64,000 nucleotides of DNA, from contig CANROC010000008.1 in NCBI GenBank assembly GCA_947632175.1, positions 81,637-145,636 of the forward strand. The letters run 5' to 3'. Position 1 is the first letter of the stretch, and each line of letters starts with the position of its first letter. The notes below the pieces were generated by a model. That model had not been told where the DNA came from and ran no database searches. It worked only from the letters and a program-made list of their open reading frames with translations. This DNA comes from an uncultured Oscillospiraceae bacterium (GTDB lineage: Bacteria; Bacillota; Clostridia; Oscillospirales; Oscillospiraceae). Of this stretch, positions 34,563-41,718 are shown piece after piece. The translations under genes and the position numbers were made by a program.

Positions 34563-34571
34563 GGTGAGAAA

Positions 34572-35738
34572 ATGGACATCAAAACCCAGGACAAACAGTA
34601 CATCGCCAACACCTACGCCCGCGCCGACGTGGTCTTCACCGAGGGCAGGGGAGCGGAGGTCTTCGACGGGACGGGCCGCCGTTACATCGACCTGGGCGCC
34701 GGCATCGGCGTCAACGCCTTCGGCCTCTCCGACCCCATATGGGCGGAAGCGGTGGCGAGACAAGCGTCAAAGCTTCAACATATGTCTAACTTATATTACA
34801 CCGAACCCTGCGTCAAGCTGGCAAAGCTCCTGTGCGACCGCACCGGCATGCGGAAGGTCTTCTTCGGCAACTCCGGCGCGGAGGCCAACGAGTGCGCCAT
34901 TAAGGCCGCCCGGAAGTGGGCCTTCGACAAGTACGGCGACGAGAGCCATTCCACCGTCATCACCCTCAAAAACAGCTTTCACGGCCGGACCGTCACCACC
35001 CTCTCCGCCACGGGCCAGGACGCCTTCCACACGAAATTCGGCCCCTTCACCCCCGGCTTTGTCCACGCCAGCGCCCAGGACGCCTCGGAGGTCCGCACCT
35101 TCGCTGAGCGCGGCAACTGCTGCGCCGTGATGCTGGAGCTCATCCAGGGCGAGGGCGGCGTCGTGCCCCTGACAAGGGACTACGTGGACGAGGTGGTGCG
35201 CATCGCCCGGGAGCACGACCTCCTCCTCATCGTGGATGAGGTCCAGACGGGCAACGGCCGCACCGGGACGCTGTACGCCTATGAACAATTCGGATTTTTG
35301 CCCGACATCGTCTCCACCGCCAAGGGCCTGGGCGGCGGCCTGCCTCTGGGGGCGTGCCTCCTGGGGGAGCGCGTGGAGCACACCCTGGGCGCCGGGGACC
35401 ACGGCTCCACCTTCGGCGGCAACCCGGTTTCCTGCGCCGGTGCCCTTACGGTCGTCGAGCGCCTGAATGAGACGCTTCTGGCGGACGTCCGCCGCAAGGG
35501 CGAGCTTATCAAAACGGCCCTCACCGGCGCCAAGGGCGTCAGGTCCCTCACGGGCCTTGGCCTCATGGTGGGCATCCTCACGGAAAAGCCCGCCCGAGAC
35601 ATCGCGGCGGCGGCCTTAAAGCGCGGCGTGGTGGTCCTCACCGCCCACGAGAAGGTCCGGCTCCTGCCGCCCCTCATCATCACGGACGAACAGCTCACGG
35701 AAGCTTTGACAATACTCAAAGAGGTGATCGGAGAATGA
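34572..35738 (+). CDS. argD: Acetylornithine aminotransferase
   Basis: A 388-residue class III PLP aminotransferase that makes N-acetylornithine. GNSGAEANECAIKAARKW near 95-112, the PLP-binding aspartate in IVDEVQTGNGRTG near 220-232, and the Schiff-base Lys in STAKGLGGGLPLGA near 248-260 are present. The ATG is 9 bp after argB and overlaps argF at its 3' end. Confidence 0.95.
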   Translation: MDIKTQDKQYIANTYARADVVFTEGRGAEVFDGTGRRYIDLGAGIGVNAFGLSDPIWAEAVARQASKLQHMSNLYYTEPCVKLAKLLCDRTGMRKVFFGNSGAEANECAIKAARKWAFDKYGDESHSTVITLKNSFHGRTVTTLSATGQDAFHTKFGPFTPGFVHASAQDASEVRTFAERGNCCAVMLELIQGEGGVVPLTRDYVDEVVRIAREHDLLLIVDEVQTGNGRTGTLYAYEQFGFLPDIVSTAKGLGGGLPLGACLLGERVEHTLGAGDHGSTFGGNPVSCAGALTVVERLNETLLADVRRKGELIKTALTGAKGVRSLTGLGLMVGILTEKPARDIAAAALKRGVVVLTAHEKVRLLPPLIITDEQLTEALTILKEVIGE

Positions 35739-36640
35739 AACACTTACTCAAATTAGGCGACCTGACAAAAGAGGAAATTTTGGACCTGCTGGGCCTTGCC
35801 GACCAGCTCAAGTTCGAGCGCAAGAACAACATCCCCCACCCGCTTTTGGCGGGGAAGACCCTGGGCATGATCTTCCAGAAATCCTCCACCCGCACCCGCG
35901 TCTCTTTCGAGGCGGGCATGTACCAGCTGGGCGGCAACGCCCTCTTCCTCAGCTCCCGGGACCTCCAGATCGGCCGCGGCGAGCCGGTGCAGGACACCGC
36001 CCGGGTCCTCAGCCGTTATCTCGACGCCATCATGATCCGCACCTACGCCCAGAGCGAGGTGGAGGACCTGGCCCGCTACGGCACCATCCCCATCATCAAC
36101 GGCCTCACCGACTACGCCCACCCCTGCCAGGTCCTGGCCGACCTCCAGACCATCCGGGAGTACAAGGGCACACTCCAGGGTCGGAAGCTGGCGTTCATCG
36201 GCGACGGCAACAACATGGCCAACTCCCTCATCGTCGGCGGCATCAAGACGGGCATGTCCGTGGCCATCGGCTGTCCCAAGGGCTACGCCCCCGATCCCGA
36301 CATCGTCAAGTGGGGCAAGGAGAACGGCGACCTCACCGTCACCGACGACATCTTCGAGGCCGCCCGGGACGCCGACGCCGTCTACACCGACGTCTGGGCC
36401 TCCATGGGCATGGAGGAGGAGGCGGACCGCCGCCGCCGCGACTTCGCCGGCTACCAGGTGAACCGGGAGCTCATGAGCGTGGCCCGCCCCGACGCCATCG
36501 TCCTCCACTGCCTCCCCGCCCACCGCGGCGAGGAGATCACCGACGAGATCATCGAGACGTACCAACACTCCATCTTCGACGAGGCCGAAAACCGCCTCCA
36601 CGCCCAAAAAGCCGTCCTCGTCCGCCTGATGCACGGCTGA
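35735..36640 (+). CDS. argF: Ornithine carbamoyltransferase
   Basis: A 301-residue OTCase. Carbamoyl-phosphate motif SSTRTRVSFE near 48-57, HPCQVLADLQTI near 128-139, the ornithine loop DVWASMGMEEE near 222-232 and HCLPAHRGEEI near 258-268 are intact. It is the last gene of the arginine operon and overlaps argD by 4 nt. Conserved unit C points antisense into its 3' end from 26 bp downstream. Confidence 0.96.
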   Translation: MKHLLKLGDLTKEEILDLLGLADQLKFERKNNIPHPLLAGKTLGMIFQKSSTRTRVSFEAGMYQLGGNALFLSSRDLQIGRGEPVQDTARVLSRYLDAIMIRTYAQSEVEDLARYGTIPIINGLTDYAHPCQVLADLQTIREYKGTLQGRKLAFIGDGNNMANSLIVGGIKTGMSVAIGCPKGYAPDPDIVKWGKENGDLTVTDDIFEAARDADAVYTDVWASMGMEEEADRRRRDFAGYQVNRELMSVARPDAIVLHCLPAHRGEEITDEIIETYQHSIFDEAENRLHAQKAVLVRLMHG

Positions 36641-36665
36641 CCCTCCCTCTCAACCGGATACAAGC

Positions 36666-36700
36666 ATATTATACCACAAAGCTAAGCAAAAGTCAAGCAT
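36666..36700 (-). promoter_or_regulatory. Conserved promoter-like unit, copy C (antisense)
   Basis: On the minus strand: TTGACT, 17-bp spacer ending TTTGTGG, TATAATA. It points back into the argF 3' end. The -10 side and spacer end match copies A, B and D; the -35 side has one substitution. Confidence 0.65.
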
Positions 36701-36739
36701 TATTTTGAAGTATTCCGAAAATTTTTTGTCCAAAACCAA

Positions 36740-36773
36740 AAAGGTTCCCTCCCGCAAGGAGGGAACCTTTTTT
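36740..36773 (+). terminator. Terminator of the arginine operon
   Basis: AAAGGTTCCCTCC / GGAGGGAACCTTT hairpin with a 5-nt loop followed by Ts; strong and about 100 bp after argF. Confidence 0.85.
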
Positions 36774-37264
36774 ACCCCCCTCGCAGGGAGGGCAACCCCT
36801 ACGGCGTAAATGAAGCTGGTTCGATTTGTCGGAACCGTTCTGTCGTCCGACGTTCGCTGCCCCCCCTGCCCCCCCTCCTACGAGGAGGGGGCTCCGAGAC
36901 GGGGGCGGGCGCGGTTTATCGGAACCGGTTGGATAACGCACCCTGTAGGGGCCGCCACTCTTGGCGGCCCGCGTTGCGTCTATTGACACGTCCCGAACAC
37001 CGCCGTAGGGGTCGCTGTCTCGGCGACCCATTCCCCGGATGACCGCCATGGACCGTTTTATCGGAACCGTTCCCGTCCCACAACGTGGGGACGGGCGGAC
37101 ACATGGGTCCGCCCGTCCCCCGTCTCCCGTCCCCGCCGCGCGGGCAGATCAAAAAATGCGCCGCAAAGCGGCGCAACCTTTTTCGCCCCCTCCTCGCAGG
37201 GCGGGGCAGGGGGGGAGCGAAGGCTGGAGGGCGCATATGCCCCCAATCCCACGCGTATGCCCCC
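36774..37264. repeat. Repeat cluster downstream of the arginine operon
   Basis: No gene is supported. It contains, inverted relative to the 7.8 kb cluster, the TCCTACGAGGAGG module (near 36880) and the GGCCGCCACTCTTGGCGGCC palindrome (near 36953-36972), then a GTAGGGGTCGC/GGCGACC palindrome (near 37004-37029), a 63-bp segment shared with 53157-53219, a GCGCCGC-type hairpin near 37150-37170 and another CCTCGCAGGGCGGGG module near 37192. Confidence 0.75.
37052..37114 (+). repeat. 63-bp direct repeat, copy 1
   Basis: Identical to 53157-53219 at 60 of 63 positions. It contains ACCGTTTTATCGGAACCGTT and a GGGCGGAC...GTCCGCCC palindrome. Both copies sit in convergent-gene repeat clusters. Confidence 0.8.
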
Positions 37265-37837
37265 TTATTTCATATGAAACCTCTTCACGATCTCCGAGAT
37301 GAGCCTTGTCCTCAAAATCAGCACGGTGGCGATGAAGAGGACGCCGGCGGTGACGGCCAGGACGATCATGGGCCAGTTCACCTCGGAGAAAGCTAGCATG
37401 GCGACGACGGAGCCGATGGCGGCGGCCAGGGTCACGATCACCAGGGGCATCACGTTGTGCCGCTGCTTGGAGACGTTGACGAAAAAGAGGATTGCCAGCA
37501 CGATCAGCGCCCCGTAGGCCACGATGGGCACCACGAAGGCCGCCCAGCCGGGGTAGAGGAGCCGGTCGATGAGGATGAGCAAAATGCCGGTCATCACCGA
37601 GAGCCGCACCCCCTGGCTGATGAGGTTGCGCTCCACCAGCGGCGCTTTCAGCACCAGCGTCCAGATCATGTAGAGCGCCCAGAGCACGATGACGCTCCAC
37701 GCCTTGCCCCCCACGGCGATGTTCACCACGGGGCAGGCCACGGCGGCGGCGAGGAAGATGAGCCCGAAGACCGTCCGCACCCGCAGCATGGCCAGGGACG
37801 TTTTTTTGATGTTCGGATAAATGACCTCAAAATCCAT
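37265..37837 (-). CDS. DUF6320-like integral membrane protein
   Basis: A 190-residue protein with about six transmembrane segments (for example TVFGLIFLAAAVACPVVNIAV, VMTGILLILIDRLLY, AALVVPIVAYG-like stretches). It resembles, from memory, the DUF6320 family; function unknown. Its start lies inside the 3' end of the upstream acyltransferase gene (11-nt overlap), so the two are translated together and probably act together at the membrane. Confidence 0.7.
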   Translation of the reverse strand: MDFEVIYPNIKKTSLAMLRVRTVFGLIFLAAAVACPVVNIAVGGKAWSVIVLWALYMIWTLVLKAPLVERNLISQGVRLSVMTGILLILIDRLLYPGWAAFVVPIVAYGALIVLAILFFVNVSKQRHNVMPLVIVTLAAAIGSVVAMLAFSEVNWPMIVLAVTAGVLFIATVLILRTRLISEIVKRFHMK

Positions 37838-39329
37838 ACAGATCGCTCCCCGTCACCTTTACCTCCAGCCCCAGTCCCTTTAAAAGCGCGTACATCCGCT
37901 CCTCAAAGGACGGGTCCGTGGTGAGCTTGGCCACCGACACGGTGGCGGTCCCGTTGGCGGACACCACGGACACGGCGGCGCGGGACAGCGCCACGGTGCC
38001 CAGCACGAAGTCCATTTTCTTGACCTTCGCCGCCATCTCCTCCGGCATGTCCACCACGCCCAGATTGGAAAGCGTCGTGGTGAACGCCCGGTCCCCCAAA
38101 AACCCGTACACCACCCGGGCCACCGGGCATTTGATGAAAAGCGGCACCAGCCGCACCGACCGCACCAGCTTCACCGCGCCGTTCATCATCTCCTGCATCT
38201 TCTCGGGCCGGACGCCCTCCTGAAGCTGCCGCGTCACCTCCGGCAGGATATCCTCCAGCTCCCGGATCTCCTCCACCTTCAGGTGGATGTTGGCGTAGAG
38301 GGAGAAATTCCGCAGGGTCCGCGTCTCAAAGTAGCTGCGCATGTTCACCGGCACCTGGATATGGACGGTCCCGTGCTGACGGTCCATGGCGGCCTTACAG
38401 CAGATGAAGATCATCGCCGTCAAAAGCGCCGTCACCGACGATCCCCGGGCCCTCGCGGCGTCCCGGAGGGCGTCGGAGCTCACATCGAAATGGATGACCT
38501 GGCAGGGCTTCACGGCGGAGAGCTTCCCGCCCATCTGTATGGCCGGCTTGTCCACAAAGCCGGAGCTCTTCCGGCCCGTGACGTACTTGGAGAAGTCGTC
38601 CGCCGACTCCCCGGCGTCCGGCAGTCCGTCCACGTCCAGCACCCCGCGCCCCGGCGGCACCGCCGTGCCCCGCAGACGCAGGTACTCCGCCACCAGGCTC
38701 TTCAAAAAAACCGTCCCGCCGGTGCCGTCGGTGAGGATGTGGAAAAACTCACAGCTCACCCGGTTTTTATAGTAGAGCACCCGGAAGGACTTGGCGCCCG
38801 TGAAAGACACGTTGATGTCCGCGCAGGGCACCGTGGATTCCGGCTCCACGGGGAAGCGGCGTTTCGCCGCGTCGATGTAGTGCCAGAAAAAGCCGTTTTT
38901 GATGGTGGTGGCGAAGAAAGGAAAGCGCTTGATGGTGAAGGTCAGCGCCATCTGCAAAAGCTCCGGCGCCACCTCCTCCGTGAGGTACATGGACAGCCGG
39001 AACACCGCCATCTGCTTGTGGCTCATGGAGAGGGGATACACCTTCGCAGCCGCGTCCAGGGGGAACCAGTCGTCCGCCGGGCGGGAGTAGAACCCTCCCA
39101 GATGGGTAGGGGAGAGGCGCTCCAGGGCGTCTGACAGCGCCACGCCGTTTCGCAAGTACCACACAAGGGCGCTCTCAAAATCCCGGATGAGCTGCCGCTT
39201 CCACTCCCGCCCGATGCGCAGATGCCTGTCCACCGTGCGGAAAAAGGCGTCCACGCGCCCGCGCTCGTCCTCCGTCAGCCCCATTAGGACCTTATTCAAT
39301 TCCGTCTGCTTGTTCTTCTTCTTGGCCAT
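37827..39329 (-). CDS. Condensation/WES-type acyltransferase-like protein
   Basis: A 500-residue protein of the chloramphenicol-acetyltransferase-like superfamily (alcohol acetyltransferase/condensation-domain type). The active-site motif appears as HILTDG at 197-202, a variant of HHxxxDG, and the C-terminal lobe has NFSLYANIHLKVEEI and TTLSNLGVVDMPEEM (the usual SNLG block). It likely moves an acyl group to an alcohol or amine. The ATG at 39329 gives a short leader after the predicted promoter; an upstream ATG at 39347 would leave almost none. Co-translated with a membrane protein. Confidence 0.75.
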   Translation of the reverse strand: MAKKKNKQTELNKVLMGLTEDERGRVDAFFRTVDRHLRIGREWKRQLIRDFESALVWYLRNGVALSDALERLSPTHLGGFYSRPADDWFPLDAAAKVYPLSMSHKQMAVFRLSMYLTEEVAPELLQMALTFTIKRFPFFATTIKNGFFWHYIDAAKRRFPVEPESTVPCADINVSFTGAKSFRVLYYKNRVSCEFFHILTDGTGGTVFLKSLVAEYLRLRGTAVPPGRGVLDVDGLPDAGESADDFSKYVTGRKSSGFVDKPAIQMGGKLSAVKPCQVIHFDVSSDALRDAARARGSSVTALLTAMIFICCKAAMDRQHGTVHIQVPVNMRSYFETRTLRNFSLYANIHLKVEEIRELEDILPEVTRQLQEGVRPEKMQEMMNGAVKLVRSVRLVPLFIKCPVARVVYGFLGDRAFTTTLSNLGVVDMPEEMAAKVKKMDFVLGTVALSRAAVSVVSANGTATVSVAKLTTDPSFEERMYALLKGLGLEVKVTGSDLYGF

Positions 39330-39358
39330 ACGCGCCACCGACCTCATAGGATACGCCC

Positions 39359-39387
39359 ATTATAGCAAACCCCCCATAAAAACGCAA
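39359..39387 (-). promoter_or_regulatory. Promoter of the acyltransferase/membrane protein pair
   Basis: On the minus strand TTGCGT and TATAAT are separated by 17 bp, 30 bp before the start at 39329. Confidence 0.7.
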
Positions 39388-39572
39388 CCCTCACCGCCAA
39401 AAATGGAAATCCTGTCCATTCGCTCCTCTTCGCCGCCCCTTTGGGCGGTTTTTTATGTCCACCGAAAGCTGCGGGAAATTGCCGTGGGCAAAAGGAATTG
39501 CCATATCTTGTGTGCCGTCTTTTATGTCAACACAAGCAACTAAAAAAATTTTGACAAATTCAAAAAATAGTC

Positions 39573-39601
39573 TTGCATTTTTCTGGTTGGGCCTCTATAA
39601 T
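39573..39601 (+). promoter_or_regulatory. Promoter of the division/cell-wall cluster
   Basis: TTGCAT (39573-39578) and TATAAT (39596-39601), 17-bp spacer, directly upstream of the MraZ boxes. Confidence 0.75.
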
Positions 39602-39615
39602 AAAACCATCCCGAG

Positions 39616-39640
39616 TGGGGAGAAGTGGGGCAAAGTGTAC
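39616..39640 (+). promoter_or_regulatory. MraZ-binding boxes
   Basis: TGGGG-N5-TGGGG-N5-TGTAC (39616, 39626, 39636). This matches the known MraZ operator layout of TGGGN repeats at 10-bp intervals, with a degenerate third box. Position just after the expected transcription start suits autorepression of the cluster. Confidence 0.8.
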
Positions 39641-39680
39641 AAATCCCCCACGAAAAGACGGAGGAGAGGAGGAAGCGGCC

Positions 39681-40097
39681 ATGACCGGCGTTTACAGACA
39701 CAGCATCGACACAAAGGGCAGGCTCGCCATCCCTTCCCGAATCCGTGAGGAGCTGGGCGAGGTCTTTTACGTGACCATCTCCATGGAGCGGTGCCTGACG
39801 GCCTACTCCTCGGAGAGCTGGGAGCGCATCATGGACAAGATCAAGGCCATGCCCAGAGCCAAGCAGATCAAAATGCGCCCGCTCTTTGCCCACGCGGCGA
39901 AGTGCGAGCTGGACAGCCAGGGGAGGATCCTCCTCCCTCAGGCCCTGCGGGATTTTGCGGGGCTCACCAGGGATGTTGCCGTGGTGGGCGCCGGCGAGTG
40001 CGCGGAGCTTTGGGACCAGGCGGCGTGGGATGCCGTGGACGGCATCGAGACCACGCCGGAGAACATCGCCGAGGTGCTTCAGGAGCTTGACTTCTGA
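39681..40097 (+). CDS. mraZ: Transcriptional regulator MraZ
   Basis: A 138-residue MraZ with two AbrB/SpoVT-like halves, each carrying the D-x-x-G-R signature (SIDTKGRLAIPSRIREEL and LDSQGRILLPQALRDFA). It binds TGGGN repeats and represses the division and cell-wall cluster. The ATG at 39681 follows GGAGAGGAGGAAG; a longer upstream frame would cover the operator and is rejected. Overlaps rsmH by 1 nt (TGATG). Confidence 0.96.
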   Translation: MTGVYRHSIDTKGRLAIPSRIREELGEVFYVTISMERCLTAYSSESWERIMDKIKAMPRAKQIKMRPLFAHAAKCELDSQGRILLPQALRDFAGLTRDVAVVGAGECAELWDQAAWDAVDGIETTPENIAEVLQELDF

Positions 40098-41029
40098 TGG
40101 CCGGCGTTCACGTACCGGTACTTCTGGAGGAATGTATCGCGGGACTGAACATCGACCCTGACGGCATCTATGTGGACGGCACGCTCGGGCGGGGCGGCCA
40201 TTCGCAGGCGATCGTCCAAAGGCTCCAAAACGGCAGGCTCATCGCCATCGACCGGGATGAGGCCGCCATTGACGAGGCCGGAGAGAGACTCCGGCCCTGG
40301 GCCGGGCGTGTGACCCTGGTCCGGGACAATTTCCGCAATCTCAGCGCCATTCTGGACGGCCTTGGCGTTGCCAAAGCGGACGGGATGCTCTTCGACCTGG
40401 GCGTCTCCTCCCCCCAGCTGGACGACAGTGAGCGCGGCTTCTCCTACATGCGCGACGCCCCGCTGGACATGCGCATGGACCGGCAAAGCCCCCTGACGGC
40501 CCGCACGGTGGTGAACGAGTGGGACGAGGCGGAGCTTCGCCGCGTCTTCTTTCAGTACGGCGAGGAGCGCTACGCCGCCAGGATCGCCGCCGCCATTGTC
40601 CGCCGCCGCGGGGAAAAGCCCCTGGAGACGACTTTCGAGCTGGTGGACGTGATCCGTTCCGCCATGCCGGCCCCGGCCCTGCGGGAAAAACAGCACCCGG
40701 CCAAGCGGTGCTTCCAGGCATTGCGCATCGCGGTGAACGAGGAGTTGGACTCCCTTGCCGACATGCTGGACACCGCCATGGACCGCTTGAACCCCGGCGG
40801 CCGCCTGTGCGTCATCAGCTTCCACTCCCTGGAGGACAGGCTGGTGAAGAACGCCATCCGCGCCCGGGAAAACGGCTGTACCTGCCCCCCGGAGTTCCCG
40901 GTATGCGTCTGCGGCTTTCACCAGACCGTGAAAAGCGTGACGCGCAAGCCCGTCACCCCCTCGGCAGAGGAGCTGGCGCGCAACCCCCGGGCCCGCAGCG
41001 CCAAGCTGCGCGTGGCCGAGCGGCTTTAA
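40097..41029 (+). CDS. rsmH: 16S rRNA (cytosine(1402)-N(4))-methyltransferase
   Basis: A 310-residue RsmH (MraW). The SAM-binding block YVDGTLGRGGHSQAI near 18-32, LFDLGVSSPQLDDSERGFSYM near 98-118, the MRMD block, and the C-terminal ISFHSLEDRLVKNAIR near 237-252 are typical. It methylates 16S rRNA near the P site. Confidence 0.97.
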   Translation: MAGVHVPVLLEECIAGLNIDPDGIYVDGTLGRGGHSQAIVQRLQNGRLIAIDRDEAAIDEAGERLRPWAGRVTLVRDNFRNLSAILDGLGVAKADGMLFDLGVSSPQLDDSERGFSYMRDAPLDMRMDRQSPLTARTVVNEWDEAELRRVFFQYGEERYAARIAAAIVRRRGEKPLETTFELVDVIRSAMPAPALREKQHPAKRCFQALRIAVNEELDSLADMLDTAMDRLNPGGRLCVISFHSLEDRLVKNAIRARENGCTCPPEFPVCVCGFHQTVKSVTRKPVTPSAEELARNPRARSAKLRVAERL

Positions 41030-41089
41030 GAAAGAGACATGGCCCGCCGAGAGGGCGGGATGAGACAGACCCCGAAAGGACGAGAGACA

Positions 41090-41656
41090 TTGGCAACGAC
41101 CGCGATCCGCTACGCCGCTTCCGCCACCTACGGCAGCGAGGCGTACGACTTAACAAAGCTTCCCGGCTTCAACGAGCCGGAAGAGCAGGTCCTTGAGGTC
41201 CCCGGCCGCCAGGAGCAGCTTCGTGAGCGTCTGGCCCAGCGCGCCCGCGCCCGGGAGGAGGCCCAGGCCCTGGAGTACGCCAAGCGCCAGGTCTTCGGCT
41301 TCCCGCTCCTGGCCATCGTGGGCGGCATCGCCGCGGCGGTCCTGCTGGTCACCGTCCTCATGGGCTACATCAAGCTTGCCTCCATCTCCGGCGAGATCAG
41401 CCAGGTCCGCTCCTCCATCGAGGAGCTCACCCTGAAGGACGAGGCCCTGAGCCTCCAATACGAGAGCGCTTTCGACATGGACGCCATCGAGACTTACGCC
41501 GTCAACATCCTGGGCATGACCAAGCTGGACCCGGAAAACGGCGTCACCACCGTCTTTTACGCCGACAAGGCCGAGATCCTCGCCGAGGACGAGACCGCGG
41601 ACCTGGGCGCCCGGATCCTGGGATTTTTGAAGTCTATCCCGGAATATTTCAGCTGA
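41090..41656 (+). CDS. ftsL: FtsL-like division protein
   Basis: A 188-residue bitopic protein in the usual ftsL place between rsmH and the transpeptidase. A cytosolic N-terminus is followed by one transmembrane segment (LLAIVGGIAAAVLLVTVLMGYI) and a coiled-coil extracellular part (ISGEISQVRSSIEELTLKDEALSLQYESA), ending with the LGMTKLDPEN block. The start is uncertain: TTG 41090 (AAAGGA upstream) is preferred; ATG 41039 and ATG 41060 are alternatives giving longer N-termini. Confidence 0.8.
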   Translation: MATTAIRYAASATYGSEAYDLTKLPGFNEPEEQVLEVPGRQEQLRERLAQRARAREEAQALEYAKRQVFGFPLLAIVGGIAAAVLLVTVLMGYIKLASISGEISQVRSSIEELTLKDEALSLQYESAFDMDAIETYAVNILGMTKLDPENGVTTVFYADKAEILAEDETADLGARILGFLKSIPEYFS

Positions 41657-41718
41657 CGGACAATACACTGGTAGGGCAAGACAAACTCGGACATGAACGG
41701 TAATCAGGGAGCTTTATC

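Larger units (their letters stand above)
39330..39680. other. Divergent intergenic region upstream of mraZ
   Basis: About 350 bp between divergent genes. It holds the acyltransferase promoter, a plus-strand hairpin with T-run (CCGCCC-CTTT-GGGCGG, 39435-39456), two short TTTTATGTC repeats (39451, 39522), a stand-alone TTGACA at 39551, the mraZ promoter and MraZ boxes. No gene is seen. Confidence 0.6.
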
